Shown here: in pieces, positions 18,621 to 27,556 of the stretch
Layout of the letters: every line of letters begins with the position of its first letter
Position numbering within the stretch: the stretch's first letter is position 1
Source of the DNA: Hyphomonadaceae bacterium
Lineage (GTDB): Bacteria > Pseudomonadota > Alphaproteobacteria > Caulobacterales > Hyphomonadaceae
NCBI GenBank assembly: GCA_024743315.1
Contig: JANSWU010000001.1
Coordinates: 839,246 to 903,245 of the forward strand
DNA: 64,000 nt
Reading direction: 5' to 3'
Notes under the pieces: model-generated
The model's database searches: none
What the model was told of the DNA's origin: nothing
What the model saw: the letters and a program-made list of their open reading frames with translations, nothing else
Position numbers and translations under genes: made by a program

Positions 18621-19625
18621 TTGAGTAGCGTACAACCGTTCTTTTCTGTGCTTGTCGTCAATTTCAATGCTGGCGAAATGCTTCAGGACGCATTAAATTC
18701 TTTGAAAAAACAAAGGTTTAAGGATTTTGAGGTCATCCTCGTGGACAATGATAGCCAAGTTCAACCGCTCGGCGATCTTGATCTTGAAGGCCTTTCAGAG
18801 ATTCGCGTCCTACGCGAAAAAGCGAATCATGGCTTTGCGCGTGGTAACAATCTCGCAGCCAAGCATGCGCGCGGAAAATGGTTGGCGCTTCTGAATCCGG
18901 ATGCCACGGCTGATGAAAATTGGCTGGCAGAAATTCACAAAGCCACAGAGCGCCATCCAACCTGCCGCGTCTTCGCCTGCGGGCAGTTGAATATGGACCA
19001 GCCTGAGCTGCTTGACGGCGCGGGCGACGCTTATTTTGCGTTCGGCATTCCATGGCGGGGCGGGTTTGAGCGCCCGATCTCAGAATTGCCGAACCAGGAC
19101 AGCCACTGCTTCAGCCCTTGTGGGGCCAGCGCCGTTTACGAGCGGCAACTGTTCCTGGAAATCGGCGGCTATGATGAGCGGTTCTTCTGTTATTGCGAAG
19201 ATGTTGATCTCGGGATGCGGCTCCAGCTGAGCGATGAGAAATGCGTGTTCTTACCGGACGCGATTATTCATCACAAAGGCAGCGCCACGAGCGGCCGATA
19301 TAGCTATTTCACCATGTATCACGGCTTCCGCAATCGGACTTGGACATATCTCAAAAATATGCCGCTTTCAGTCTTAGTCTTAACCCTGCCGGGGCATCTG
19401 GCGTTGATGCTTTACATCTATTTCCGGAACATGGGGCACGCTGATCTAAAAGGGATGCGACGCGGCATGTGGGATGGCTTGAAGCAGGGTTGGGCCATGC
19501 GTTGGCAGGACGATTACAAAGTCAAACCCTCACAACGCGCTGTTTGGAACCTGATCCGCTCCATGGCTTGGAACCCTGTGCGCTTGTCTCAGCGCGGTGT
19601 GCATGTCTGGGCGCTGCCCGCTTAA
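18621..19625 (+). CDS. Glycosyltransferase family 2 (rhamnosyltransferase-like)
   Basis: A protein of about 334 residues with a GT-A fold. FSVLVVNFNAGEML begins the nucleotide-binding domain; LLNPDATADENW supplies the acidic (DxD-like) region; CGASAVYERQLFLEIGGYDERFF and CEDVDLGMRL are typical of the WcaA/rhamnosyltransferase subfamily. A hydrophobic segment (LSVLVLTLPGHLALMLYIYF) near the C-terminus may tether it to the inner membrane. The start is taken as TTG 18621, preceded by GAGGGAG with good spacing; TTG 18606 is the alternative. It probably adds a sugar to the same surface glycan. It converges with galE (4-bp stop overlap). Confidence 0.88.
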   Translation: MSSVQPFFSVLVVNFNAGEMLQDALNSLKKQRFKDFEVILVDNDSQVQPLGDLDLEGLSEIRVLREKANHGFARGNNLAAKHARGKWLALLNPDATADENWLAEIHKATERHPTCRVFACGQLNMDQPELLDGAGDAYFAFGIPWRGGFERPISELPNQDSHCFSPCGASAVYERQLFLEIGGYDERFFCYCEDVDLGMRLQLSDEKCVFLPDAIIHHKGSATSGRYSYFTMYHGFRNRTWTYLKNMPLSVLVLTLPGHLALMLYIYFRNMGHADLKGMRRGMWDGLKQGWAMRWQDDYKVKPSQRAVWNLIRSMAWNPVRLSQRGVHVWALPA

Positions 19626-20608
19626 GGCAAATCCCAGGCGCGCTGATGGAATTTCCAGGCCGACGAGACAATCGTATCCATGTCTGAATGCTTCGGTTCC
19701 CAGCCGAGAATGGCTTTCGACTTTGAGGTATCCGCATAGAGCGCAACGGCGTCGCCGGCGCGGCGCGGGCCAATTTCAACCGGAACCGGCTTGCCAACCG
19801 CGCGTTCGACCGCGTCCAAGACTTGTTTCACAGTAAAGCCATTCCCCGTCCCGAGATTGAGCCGCAGGCTCTCGCCGGTTTTGTGGATATGTTCGGCTGC
19901 GAGAATGTGCGCGGTGACCAGATCGGCAATGTGAATATAGTCGCGAATGCAGGTCCCGTCCGGGGTCGGATAATCATCGCCGAACAGTTTCATCCCTTGG
20001 CCAATGCCGGCCGCGGCTTTTAGCGCATTCGGAATGAGGTGGGTTTCCGGGTCATGCTCTTCGCCGACCTCGCCATCGAGGTCCGCACCGGCAGCGTTGA
20101 AATAGCGCAGCGCCGCATAGCGCAGCCCCTCGGCCCGCGACAAGTCTTCCAAAATGGTCTCCACCATGAGCTTGGAGCGACCATAAACGCTGACCGGGCG
20201 CTTTGGCATATCTTCGACCAAGGGCAGGCGTTCCGGATCGCCGTAAATCGCGCAGGTCGAGGAGAAGATGAAGTTCTGCAAGCCGAGCTCGAGCATGGCA
20301 CGGACCACATTCAGGGTCCCGGCGACATTATTCTCGTAAAAGGCTCCGGGTGCTTTCTCACCTTCGCCGACTTCAATATTTGCGGCAAAGTGCATGACCG
20401 CATCGGGTTGCACCTGTTCAAGCGCCGCGCGAATCTGATCCTCGTTTCGGATGTCTCCCTCAATCAGCTCGCCCCATTTCACAGCGTGGCGATGACCGCT
20501 TGAAAAATTATCAAAAACCACCGGCTCGCGGCCACTCATCTTGATTGCCTTGCAGGCATTGGCGCCAATATACCCGGCGCCGCCAATGACGAGAATCTTC
20601 TGGATCAT
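19622..20608 (-). CDS. galE: UDP-glucose 4-epimerase
   Basis: A 328-residue NAD-dependent epimerase interconverting UDP-Glc and UDP-Gal. The Rossmann motif GGAGYIGANACKA lies at the N-terminus; NIEVGEGEKAPGAFYENN, FSSTCAIYGD and the catalytic YGRSK (YxxxK) follow, with RYFNAAGAD and GTCIRDYIHIADL, all diagnostic of GalE. ATG 20608 (GGGA eight bases upstream) is preferred over a start 27 bp further upstream because the protein then begins MIQKILVIGG. It is separated from the glycan block by no gap and probably serves it, as well as LPS. Confidence 0.93.
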   Translation of the reverse strand: MIQKILVIGGAGYIGANACKAIKMSGREPVVFDNFSSGHRHAVKWGELIEGDIRNEDQIRAALEQVQPDAVMHFAANIEVGEGEKAPGAFYENNVAGTLNVVRAMLELGLQNFIFSSTCAIYGDPERLPLVEDMPKRPVSVYGRSKLMVETILEDLSRAEGLRYAALRYFNAAGADLDGEVGEEHDPETHLIPNALKAAAGIGQGMKLFGDDYPTPDGTCIRDYIHIADLVTAHILAAEHIHKTGESLRLNLGTGNGFTVKQVLDAVERAVGKPVPVEIGPRRAGDAVALYADTSKSKAILGWEPKHSDMDTIVSSAWKFHQRAWDLP

Positions 20609-20692
20609 CCACGTGGTCCCTCTACCGTTTCCCACAGTCTTGCGGCATGCAGCTATCAGACCAAAACTTCAAGGTCCGCAGCACAAGCCCGT

Positions 20693-20869
20693 CTAGGTGT
20701 CACGCTTTTTTTGATCGAGCTCAGACGATTGCCGATCTGCGTTCAGCTTGTCGCGGGCTTTTTCGGCTTTGGTGCGACCATGCTTGATCCGGTTTTCCTG
20801 GGCGCGCTGCTCTTTTTCAGCCCGCGCCCGGGCTTTGCGGGCTTTGTTCAGATTGATCGGCGCGACCAA
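20693..20869 (-). CDS. DUF4169 family small protein
   Basis: A 58-residue, highly charged protein reading NLNKARKARARAEKEQRA, then HGRTKAEKARDKL and a KKRDT end. This is the DUF4169 pattern known from alphaproteobacteria, where the gene commonly lies near fumC as it does here. The start is TTG 20869, one base past the stop of the upstream gene and with GGGGA five bases before it, suggesting translational coupling. The function of the family is unknown; the Lys/Arg-rich helix suggests nucleic-acid or ribosome contact, which is only inference. Confidence 0.8.
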   Translation of the reverse strand: MVAPINLNKARKARARAEKEQRAQENRIKHGRTKAEKARDKLNADRQSSELDQKKRDT

Positions 20870-20870
20870 A

Positions 20871-21170
20871 TCAGTCCCCGCGATGCGTGTTGCGCCATTG
20901 CTCCATGGCGAGCGAAATCGCGAAGGTCTCGCGATATTTCGGGCTGGACGCCGGGCGCGGCGCTTTCGCCGAAGTCAGGGCCATGATTTCGGCCAGCTTA
21001 TTGTGGGCAGCGCCAGCCTGTCCGGCACCGATATAGGCATGAAGCTCGACCAGCGCGCTGGATAATGGATCATTGGCGCGAATGACGAAATAGGGTTCAT
21101 CCTCGGCCAGACGAGGCATGACATCGAATTCAGAGGGATTGGCTTTCGAGCCGACAGGCGCTGTGTTCAT
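20871..21170 (-). CDS. Small conserved protein between fumC and DUF4169
   Basis: A 99-residue protein starting at ATG 21170, where AAAGGG lies eight bases upstream; two upstream ATGs lack such a site. It begins MNTAPVGSKANPSEFDV and contains the segment EDEPYFVIRANDPLSSALVEL followed by an Ala-rich helix and an RETFAISLAMEQWR end. No signal peptide, no membrane segment, and I do not recognise a named family. Its stop codon abuts the DUF4169 start, so the two are likely made together. Confidence 0.65.
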   Translation of the reverse strand: MNTAPVGSKANPSEFDVMPRLAEDEPYFVIRANDPLSSALVELHAYIGAGQAGAAHNKLAEIMALTSAKAPRPASSPKYRETFAISLAMEQWRNTHRGD

Positions 21171-21248
21171 CAGGACTACCCTTTTCATTTGTGATTCTGA
21201 TGTCGCGATAGACCGATTTCCCAAAAAGGTCAGGCCCGCGCGTGCAAG

Positions 21249-21271
21249 AAAAAATGTCCGCGAAAAGCGAC
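21249..21271 (-). terminator. Possible intrinsic terminator of fumC
   Basis: Read on the minus strand, 25-50 bases after the fumC stop, a short stem (GTCGC pairing with GCG-GAC, one bulged base, TTTTC loop) is followed by a run of six T. The stem is short and imperfect, so this is a moderate call. Confidence 0.4.
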
Positions 21272-21296
21272 TTGGTTGACGTGGCGCTTAATTGCT

Positions 21297-22706
21297 TCAG
21301 CCCGGCCCAATCATCTTTTCTGGCCGGACGATCGCGTCAAAGTCTTCCGCCGGTATGCCGTCCTTGATCGCCTCTTCGCGCAAGGTGGTGCCATTCTTGT
21401 GCGCCGTCTTGGCGATCTTGGCGGCGCGGTCATAGCCGTATTTCTCTTTCAGCGGCGTCACCAGCATCAGCGAGTTTTCAAGCCCGCGCTGGATATTGTC
21501 GAGGCGGGGCTCAATCCCGACCACGCAGTTCTCGGTAAAGGACACTGCGGCATCCGCCAGCAAGCGGATCGATTGCAGCAGATTATAACTCATCATCGGG
21601 TTGAAGACATTGAGTTCGAAATGGCCTTGGCTGCCAGCGAAACTGATCGCGGCATTATTGCCATGAATATGCGCGCAGACCTGCGTCATGGCTTCGCATT
21701 GGGTTGGATTGACCTTGCCCGGCATGATCGAGGAACCCGGCTCATTTTCTGGCAAGGCGAGCTCGCCGAGTCCCGAGCGTGGGCCTGAGCCCAAGAAGCG
21801 AATATCATTGGCGATCTTGAAGCAGGACATCGCGGCGGTGGTGATCGCGCCATGCGCAAATACCATCGCGTCATGGGCTGAGAGGGCTTCGAATTTATTT
21901 GGCGCGGTGACGAAGTTCAGGCCGGTGATCTGGGCAATCTTGTCGGCCACGCCTTCGGCAAATCCGATCGGCGTGGAGAGGCCGGTTCCGACAGCCGTGC
22001 CGCCTTGGGCGAGTTCAAGCAGGGCTGGCAGGCTCTGCTCAATCCGTTGAATGCCCATTTCGATCATTTTGGTATAGCCAGAGAATTCCTGGCCGAGTGT
22101 CACAGGCGTGGCGTCCTGCGTGTGTGTGCGGCCGATCTTGATAATGTCCGTCCATGCCTGCGCCTTGTCATTCAGCGCATTATGCAGCTGCTGCAAAGCA
22201 GGGATCAGTCGATGCGAGATCTCCTCGGCGGCGGCAATATGCATGGCCGTTGGGAACGTATCATTTGAGCTCTGGCTCATATTCACATGATCGTTCGGGT
22301 GCACCGGGGTTTTCGAACCAATCTCGCCGCCAAGGATTTCGATCGCGCGATTGGCGATGACTTCATTGGCATTCATGTTGGATTGCGTGCCTGAGCCCGT
22401 TTGCCAGACGACCAATGGGAAATGGTCATCAAGCTTTCCCTCGATCACTTCATTGGCGGCAAAGACGATGGCTTCGCCGAGCTTGGTATCAAGTTTGCCA
22501 AGCGCCATATTGGTTTCGGCTGCGGCGCGTTTGACGATGCCAAGCGCGCGGACCAGCGGTAGAGGCTGCTGCTCCCAACCAATCTTGAAATTACCGAGGG
22601 AACGTTGGGCCTGAGCGCCCCAATACTTGTCGCCTGGGACCTGGACCTCGCCCATTGTATCGGTTTCGATCCGCGGTTTCGCGTCCTTGCTGCCGAATTG
22701 ACTCAT
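21297..22706 (-). CDS. fumC: Class II fumarate hydratase
   Basis: A 469-residue iron-free fumarase converting fumarate to malate in the TCA cycle. It shows [44 protein letters not shown] and the superfamily signature [16 protein letters not shown] 22706 has GAGGAG eight bases upstream; a GTG at 22715 is within that ribosome site and unlikely. Full length. It stands upstream of the small conserved gene and DUF4169, a neighbourhood known from related bacteria. Confidence 0.96.
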   Translation of the reverse strand: MSQFGSKDAKPRIETDTMGEVQVPGDKYWGAQAQRSLGNFKIGWEQQPLPLVRALGIVKRAAAETNMALGKLDTKLGEAIVFAANEVIEGKLDDHFPLVVWQTGSGTQSNMNANEVIANRAIEILGGEIGSKTPVHPNDHVNMSQSSNDTFPTAMHIAAAEEISHRLIPALQQLHNALNDKAQAWTDIIKIGRTHTQDATPVTLGQEFSGYTKMIEMGIQRIEQSLPALLELAQGGTAVGTGLSTPIGFAEGVADKIAQITGLNFVTAPNKFEALSAHDAMVFAHGAITTAAMSCFKIANDIRFLGSGPRSGLGELALPENEPGSSIMPGKVNPTQCEAMTQVCAHIHGNNAAISFAGSQGHFELNVFNPMMSYNLLQSIRLLADAAVSFTENCVVGIEPRLDNIQRGLENSLMLVTPLKEKYGYDRAAKIAKTAHKNGTTLREEAIKDGIPAEDFDAIVRPEKMIGPG

Positions 22707-22786
22707 GCCGAACACTCCTCAAGCTTGGCGAAAGCCGCGAGGTAGCATGCCAATCTGAAACCGCAAGCGCTAAGGGCGCTCGAGGC

Positions 22787-23233
22787 CTAATTCGTCGCTG
22801 ATGCTTGCAAGGCTTCTGGCGCTTCTTGCCAAATCTGGGTCTGGCAGATCGGTCCGATACAGCCTTTGACCTGCAAACGGCCATCTTTCATTCGCTTTAG
22901 CCGAGAGGCATAGGTTTTATCATTCTCGGGGTCATAGATGGTGCCGCCCCGCCAATCGCTGCGGCGTTTATCAAACCCTTGCAGCATGAGCAGGCCGAGT
23001 ACGGGTTCCCCGGCCTGGGTCATCGCCGTCTCGGGCGTCTGGCCGGGTTGCATCGCCTCCGGGTCGATCCACGATACGCGTCCGCAAGGGCTGCCATTGC
23101 CGCAATCCTCAATCGTCACGGTTGACGTACCTGCCTGGGTCAAGAACGTACCGAACACATCATGTCCGTCTTGCGCCTGCGCTGTCAGTCCAAAAAGGGC
23201 TGCGCTCGCTGCCATCCCCAACACTTTCCACAT
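22787..23233 (-). CDS. DUF2147 family secreted protein
   Basis: A 148-residue protein. An N-terminal signal peptide (MWKVLGMAASAALFGLTAQA) is followed by DUF2147 features: VFGTFLT near the mature start, CGNGSPCGRVSWI, LGLLMLQGF, WRGGTIYDPENDKTYASRL and VKGCIGPICQTQIW. Family members are small periplasmic beta-barrel-like proteins of unknown role. ATG 23233 has AAGGA seven bases upstream; the much longer upstream frame would put the signal peptide inside the protein, so it is rejected. Two Cys pairs may form disulfides. Confidence 0.85.
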   Translation of the reverse strand: MWKVLGMAASAALFGLTAQAQDGHDVFGTFLTQAGTSTVTIEDCGNGSPCGRVSWIDPEAMQPGQTPETAMTQAGEPVLGLLMLQGFDKRRSDWRGGTIYDPENDKTYASRLKRMKDGRLQVKGCIGPICQTQIWQEAPEALQASATN

Positions 23234-23332
23234 GATCCATTCCTTGTCATTGCACCGCCACCAGACTGTTATGACAAGCTGTGACAGATTTTCCACCTTC
23301 ACAGACATTAATCCTCGTTTACCTTCTAGGCC

Positions 23333-23746
23333 ATGATTCACATGGTGAAGCTTTGCGTCGGGGCGGACGATGTCGCCGATCTGGAGAACTGGCAAAAACG
23401 CGTGATGCAGTCTTATCCGCGACCGGTTCACCATACGCGGATGATCCCCAAACGCGGTGACGAACTGGCTGACGGCGGGTCGATCTATTGGGTGATCAAA
23501 GGTCTGATCCAGGTCCGTCAGGAGATTGTCGAGGTCAAACAGATCACCGATCGCGGCGGGCGCAAAGCCTGCGAGCTGGTCTTCAATCCAGAATTGGTGC
23601 CGGTTGAGCCGACCCCGAAACGGCCGTTTCAGGGGTGGCGCTATTTGAAACCAGACGACGCCCCAGCCGATTTGCGCGCGGGCACCGGGGCGATCGAAAT
23701 GCCGGCGAATCTTCGGGCTGAATTGCGCGAAGCAATGGTGTGGTGA
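23333..23746 (+). CDS. DUF1489 family protein
   Basis: A 137-residue protein of the alphaproteobacterial DUF1489 family, recognised by the VKLCVGADDVADLENWQ start, HHTRMIPKRGDEL, the GSIYWVIKGLIQVRQ strand and PFQGWRYLKPDDAP. Function unknown; neither signal peptide nor membrane segment is seen. ATG 23333 and ATG 23342 are both possible starts with no clear ribosome site. It diverges from the DUF2147 gene and converges with the secreted protein that ends at 23751. Confidence 0.82.
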   Translation: MIHMVKLCVGADDVADLENWQKRVMQSYPRPVHHTRMIPKRGDELADGGSIYWVIKGLIQVRQEIVEVKQITDRGGRKACELVFNPELVPVEPTPKRPFQGWRYLKPDDAPADLRAGTGAIEMPANLRAELREAMVW

Positions 23747-23750
23747 TGAT

Positions 23751-24239
23751 TTAGTTCAGCTTGAACATGACCGCTTTTGGATCGGCCGCGCAGGCGGTTT
23801 TCAATGTCGTCGCAACCCGCCCAGTGGTCGGCGACCGGCGTTGCGCGGCGATGGCAATCATCTCGGCATCTGCAAACATGGCAGCCAGTCGACGCAAGCT
23901 TTCGCGGCGTTGCAGCGCGTCATGCTTTGAGTCCAACGCGATCAGCTGGTCTTCAGATTCGTTCGCCATGCCTCGAAAAATACAGCCGAGATCGTTCGGG
24001 CCGTTGGCCGCATCGATCCACTTGGCAAGATCGGCTGAGGTGCGACCAAATCGGTAAACATCAAGGGCGAAGGAGTCCGAGATCTCAGCCGTCTCTCCCA
24101 TATCGAGGGCATAGATGAAACTTGTTGTCTCTACGGAGAGTCGGCTCGCCTCATGTCCCCATTGGCGCGCAAGATCCGAACTTGCATGCGCGGAGAGCGG
24201 CGCAGCGGCAATGAAGAGGCAAGCCAATAAGCGTTTCAT
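23751..24239 (-). CDS. Hypothetical secreted protein
   Basis: A 162-residue protein with a clear signal peptide (MKRLLACLFIAAAPLSAHA). The mature part is mainly helical, with Arg-rich QRRESLRRLAAMFADAEM, two cysteines (C87-like in DLGCIFRG and C151-like in LKTACAAD) that could form a disulfide, and no motif I recognise. It is probably periplasmic. It converges with the DUF1489 gene and lies upstream of no obvious partner. Confidence 0.65.
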   Translation of the reverse strand: MKRLLACLFIAAAPLSAHASSDLARQWGHEASRLSVETTSFIYALDMGETAEISDSFALDVYRFGRTSADLAKWIDAANGPNDLGCIFRGMANESEDQLIALDSKHDALQRRESLRRLAAMFADAEMIAIAAQRRSPTTGRVATTLKTACAADPKAVMFKLN

Positions 24240-24297
24240 GACGGCACGGTCCCGAGTTGGTTCGCCACAAAGGCGAGCAAAGCCCGTGCCAAGGCGG

Positions 24298-25035
24298 CTA
24301 TTTCTTCATGAAGGCCCCGATACGCGCCTGCATGTCGGGCCCGACGCCCTCATTTTCGGTGATTTCCCATTGCAGACCCGCATCCATCGGACCCGCATCT
24401 GTTGCCTCTAGCAGACGCTTATTGGCCGCATGTGAGAAAGGCGAATTAGCCATGATTTGCGCCGCAAACCCACGCAAATCTGCTTCGAAGCTCTCGTCCG
24501 CAAAGACGGCCTCGCAAAGCCCCATATCGAGTGCTGCCTCCGCATCGATGGTCTCAGCCGTGAACATCAGGCGTTTCGCGGTTGCGATTCCGACCCGGCG
24601 TGGCAGGCGCTGGCTCATGCCCCAGATTGGAGTGAGCGCCCATTTGGCATGCGTGTCGGCGAATTTCGCTGATTGCGCCGCAAGGATGAAATCGGCCGCC
24701 AGAGCAACTTCTAGGGCGCCTGTATAGCAATGGCCATGGACGGCCGCGATAACCGGTTTGGGAAGCTTTTCCATCAGGCGCAGCGTCTCGGAATGCCAGC
24801 CTGGAGACGGCACATGCTCACCCTCGGCAATGTCACCGAGATCATGCCCGGCCGAAAAACATTTACCGGCGCCGCGCAAGATGACGCATTCAATGCTGTC
24901 ATCCGTCTTGAGATCGATCACATGATGCCTCAGCTCTTTGAACATGCTGACGGTCAGGGCATTCAGCTTGTCGGGTCGGTTCAGGGTCAACCAACACAGA
25001 GCCCCCTCATCTTGCCGTGTGACCAAATTTGCCAT
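24298..25035 (-). CDS. Enoyl-CoA hydratase/isomerase family (crotonase)
   Basis: A 245-residue crotonase-fold protein. The first oxyanion-hole strand is CFSAGHDLGDI and the second is HGHCYTGALEVALAADF. The glutamate of the second segment (ALEVAL) aligns with the first catalytic Glu of classical hydratases, but the position of the second catalytic Glu is occupied by His in FADTHAKWALTP. The ADTHA subfamily is widespread and its substrates are mostly undefined, so classical beta-oxidation hydratase activity should not be assumed. It diverges from the GST gene across 151 bp. Confidence 0.85.
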   Translation of the reverse strand: MANLVTRQDEGALCWLTLNRPDKLNALTVSMFKELRHHVIDLKTDDSIECVILRGAGKCFSAGHDLGDIAEGEHVPSPGWHSETLRLMEKLPKPVIAAVHGHCYTGALEVALAADFILAAQSAKFADTHAKWALTPIWGMSQRLPRRVGIATAKRLMFTAETIDAEAALDMGLCEAVFADESFEADLRGFAAQIMANSPFSHAANKRLLEATDAGPMDAGLQWEITENEGVGPDMQARIGAFMKK

Positions 25036-25186
25036 GTCTCATCCTCCAGAACTGTTTGCGCCAGTGATCATGCCTCCCCCAGGGTCCGCATAGACCCTAT
25101 TCCAATTCTCACCCTAGGCTTTCGCGGCGACAGGCCCTTATGTAAGGCTGGGATAAATTGCGCAGGAACCGAGAAGGAGAGCGCCC

Positions 25187-26062
25187 GTGGCTGATACTGA
25201 ATACACCCCGCCAAAGGTTTGGACCTGGGACAAGGCAAGCGGCGGCCGCTTTGCCAATATTAACCGCCCGATTGCCGGACCGACGCACGACAAGGAACTG
25301 AAGGTCGGCAAGCACCCGATCCAGCTTTATTCGCTGGCGACGCCAAACGGGGTAAAAGTCACGATCATGCTGGAAGAGCTGCTGGCGGCAGGGCATTCAG
25401 GGGCGGAATATGATGCCTGGCTGATCAATATCGGCGAGGGCGACCAGTTCGGGTCTGGCTATGTCGAGATCAATCCGAACTCGAAAATTCCGGTCATGGC
25501 GGATCATTCGACCGATCCGGTCACGCGCGTGTTCGAAAGCGGGTCGATCTTGATTTATCTCGCTGAAAAATTTGGCGCCTTCATTCCAGACGATCATAAG
25601 GGTCGGACCGAAACCATGAACTGGTTGTTCTGGCAGATGGGCTCAGCGCCTTATCTCGGCGGTGGCTTCGGGCATTTCTATGCCTATGCGCCGACCAAAA
25701 TGGAATATCCGATCAATCGCTTTGCCATGGAGGTGAAGCGACAATTGGATGTTCTCGACCGTCACTTGGCTGAGAATGAATACATGGCCGGGAGCGAGTA
25801 TTCGATCGCCGATATGGCGATCATGCCCTGGTACGGATCGCTGGCGAAAGGCTTACTCTACGATTCTGCGGAATTTCTTGCCGTGCACGAATACACCAAT
25901 GTGATCCGTTGGAGCGACATGTTGATGCAACGCAAGGCCGTTCAGCGCGGGCGCATGGTCAATCGCGCTTTTGGGGATCTGGCGAGCCAGCTGCATGAGC
26001 GCCATGATGCCAGCGATTTTGACACCAAGACGCAGGACAAGCTGCAGGCTCATGAGAGCTGA
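25187..26062 (+). CDS. yghU: Glutathione S-transferase family, YghU-like disulfide-bond oxidoreductase
   Basis: A 291-residue protein. The N-terminal extension before the thioredoxin fold (WTWDKASGGRFANINRPIAG) and the ATPNGVKVTIMLEEL segment are hallmarks of YghU/Nu-class GSTs, which reduce organic hydroperoxides and disulfides with glutathione. The FESGSILIYLAEKFG motif provides the glutathione site and an all-helical C-terminal domain follows (MNWLFWQMGSAPY). The start is GTG 25187 with AAGGAG upstream. A hairpin terminator lies 33 bp after the stop but is oriented mainly for the opposite strand. Confidence 0.9.
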   Translation: MADTEYTPPKVWTWDKASGGRFANINRPIAGPTHDKELKVGKHPIQLYSLATPNGVKVTIMLEELLAAGHSGAEYDAWLINIGEGDQFGSGYVEINPNSKIPVMADHSTDPVTRVFESGSILIYLAEKFGAFIPDDHKGRTETMNWLFWQMGSAPYLGGGFGHFYAYAPTKMEYPINRFAMEVKRQLDVLDRHLAENEYMAGSEYSIADMAIMPWYGSLAKGLLYDSAEFLAVHEYTNVIRWSDMLMQRKAVQRGRMVNRAFGDLASQLHERHDASDFDTKTQDKLQAHES

Positions 26063-26094
26063 TCGGGGGCCATTCAGATCGGCAATGCCGGTGT

Positions 26095-26127
26095 AAAAAA
26101 CGCCTGCCGAAGCAAGTTCGGCAGGCG
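26095..26127 (-). terminator. Intrinsic terminator (minus strand)
   Basis: A perfect 11-bp stem (CGCCTGCCGAA and its complement, 5-base loop) spans 26101-26127, directly preceded on the plus strand by six A (26095-26100). Read on the minus strand this is stem-loop plus U-run. It lies 160 bp after the acyl-CoA dehydrogenase stop. On the plus strand it may also slow transcription from yghU, but no T-run follows there. Confidence 0.8.
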
Positions 26128-26288
26128 CATTCGGATCATCGGTTAGCTGGGTGGGGGGACGCACGCGAGATCCGAATGTAAACAAGTTTACATATTATGT
26201 TGCGGATCGCAAATAGTATTTGCGGTTCATTCGGTCGCAGGCGTGCCGAGTGAGGTTCCAAAACGGTATTCGCCTCAGGCTTTTGATT

Positions 26289-27524
26289 TTAAAGCAAATC
26301 ACCTCCGGCTGCCGCAGCTGTCGTGCCGTCTTTCTTGAACGCGCGGATGACATTCTTGCCGGTAATCCACTTGTGCACTTCATCCGGACCGTCGACCAGG
26401 CGTTGTGACCGGATGTGCGTGTACCAGGCCGCCAGCGGCGTATCGGTGGAATAGCCGAGCGCGCCATGCAGCTGGATCGCTGTATCGACGACTTTGTGCA
26501 CCATGCCGGCCAGGAAGACTTTGGCGATGCCATTCTCCTGGCGAATGTCGAGCCCGTTCTCTGCCTTATAGGCAATATGCATCAGCATTAGCCGCGCAAT
26601 ATACAATTGGCTGGCGCACTCTGCGAGCATGAACTGGACGCCCTGGCGTTCGTCGAGGCCTTTGCCAAAGGTTGAGCGCTGGGTCACATGCGCGGTCGCC
26701 AGATCCAGCGCCCGCTGCGCCATGGCAACATTGTGCATGCCATGCCGGAGGCGCCCATATGCGAGCCGGTGCTGGCCCATCGCAAAGCCTTGGCCTTCGC
26801 CGCCGAGCAGGTTTTCTTCCGGCACCACCAGGTCTTCAATCGCGATTTCGCAATGCGCCGCGCCCATCGCTTCTTGATAGTCCTTGTGGATCGCCATGGT
26901 CGGAATGTTGCGAAGGATCCGATAGCCGGGATTGGGCAGCTCGACGATAAAGGTCGAGAATTGTTGATGGCGCGGCGCCTCTGGATTGGTTTTCGCCATC
27001 ACTACGGCAATGTCTGCGACATTCGCGGATGAGGAGTACCATTTCTCGCCATTCAGGACATAGTTGCCTTTGCCGTCCTTTTCAGCGCGCGTCTGCATGC
27101 CGGTGGCATCGGCGCCGGCGGCCTTTTCGGTCATCGAATAGCAAATCCGCTTTTCACCATTCAGCAGCGGCTTGAGGAATTTCTCTTTCTGAAACTCGGT
27201 GCCGTGCGCCAACAGGGTCAGCATGGTGGCATCATCCGGACCCTGGCTGTTCATCGACAAGGCGCCGAGATGGCTTTGTCCAAGTTCCATCTGCACCAGC
27301 GCATTGGCCAAAGGCCCGAGCCCCATGCCGCCATGCTCTTTCGGGATGAAGGGCAGCCACAGCCCTCGGGCGCGGGCTTTCTTGCGAAGATCGCTGAGTA
27401 CGTCATCTAACGTCTCGCCGGCAACCAGCCGCTTCTCGGCTGGGATACACTCGTCCTGCACCCATTGGCGCACACGCGCACGAACCTCTTTGGCATCGTC
27501 CGGAATGGTAAAATCGACGGCCAT
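26289..27524 (-). CDS. Acyl-CoA dehydrogenase (ACAD10/11-like)
   Basis: A 411-residue FAD-dependent dehydrogenase forming enoyl-CoA from acyl-CoA. N-terminal helical part ends near LPFIPKEHGGMGLG; the FAD/substrate strands contain YSMTEKAAGADATGMQT and GEKWYSSSANVADIAVVMAKT; the C-terminal helical domain carries RSTFGKGLDERQGVQ, QLHGALGYS and RLVDGPDEVHKW. The last motif is that of the ACAD10/11-type branch. Substrate length cannot be predicted. It lies 33 bp downstream of the iron-ADH gene, both leftward, so they may be one unit ending at the terminator near 26.1 kb. Confidence 0.92.
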   Translation of the reverse strand: MAVDFTIPDDAKEVRARVRQWVQDECIPAEKRLVAGETLDDVLSDLRKKARARGLWLPFIPKEHGGMGLGPLANALVQMELGQSHLGALSMNSQGPDDATMLTLLAHGTEFQKEKFLKPLLNGEKRICYSMTEKAAGADATGMQTRAEKDGKGNYVLNGEKWYSSSANVADIAVVMAKTNPEAPRHQQFSTFIVELPNPGYRILRNIPTMAIHKDYQEAMGAAHCEIAIEDLVVPEENLLGGEGQGFAMGQHRLAYGRLRHGMHNVAMAQRALDLATAHVTQRSTFGKGLDERQGVQFMLAECASQLYIARLMLMHIAYKAENGLDIRQENGIAKVFLAGMVHKVVDTAIQLHGALGYSTDTPLAAWYTHIRSQRLVDGPDEVHKWITGKNVIRAFKKDGTTAAAAGGDLL

Positions 27525-27556
27525 CTTTCTTCCTCCCTTTGTGCTCTTGATTCTGA

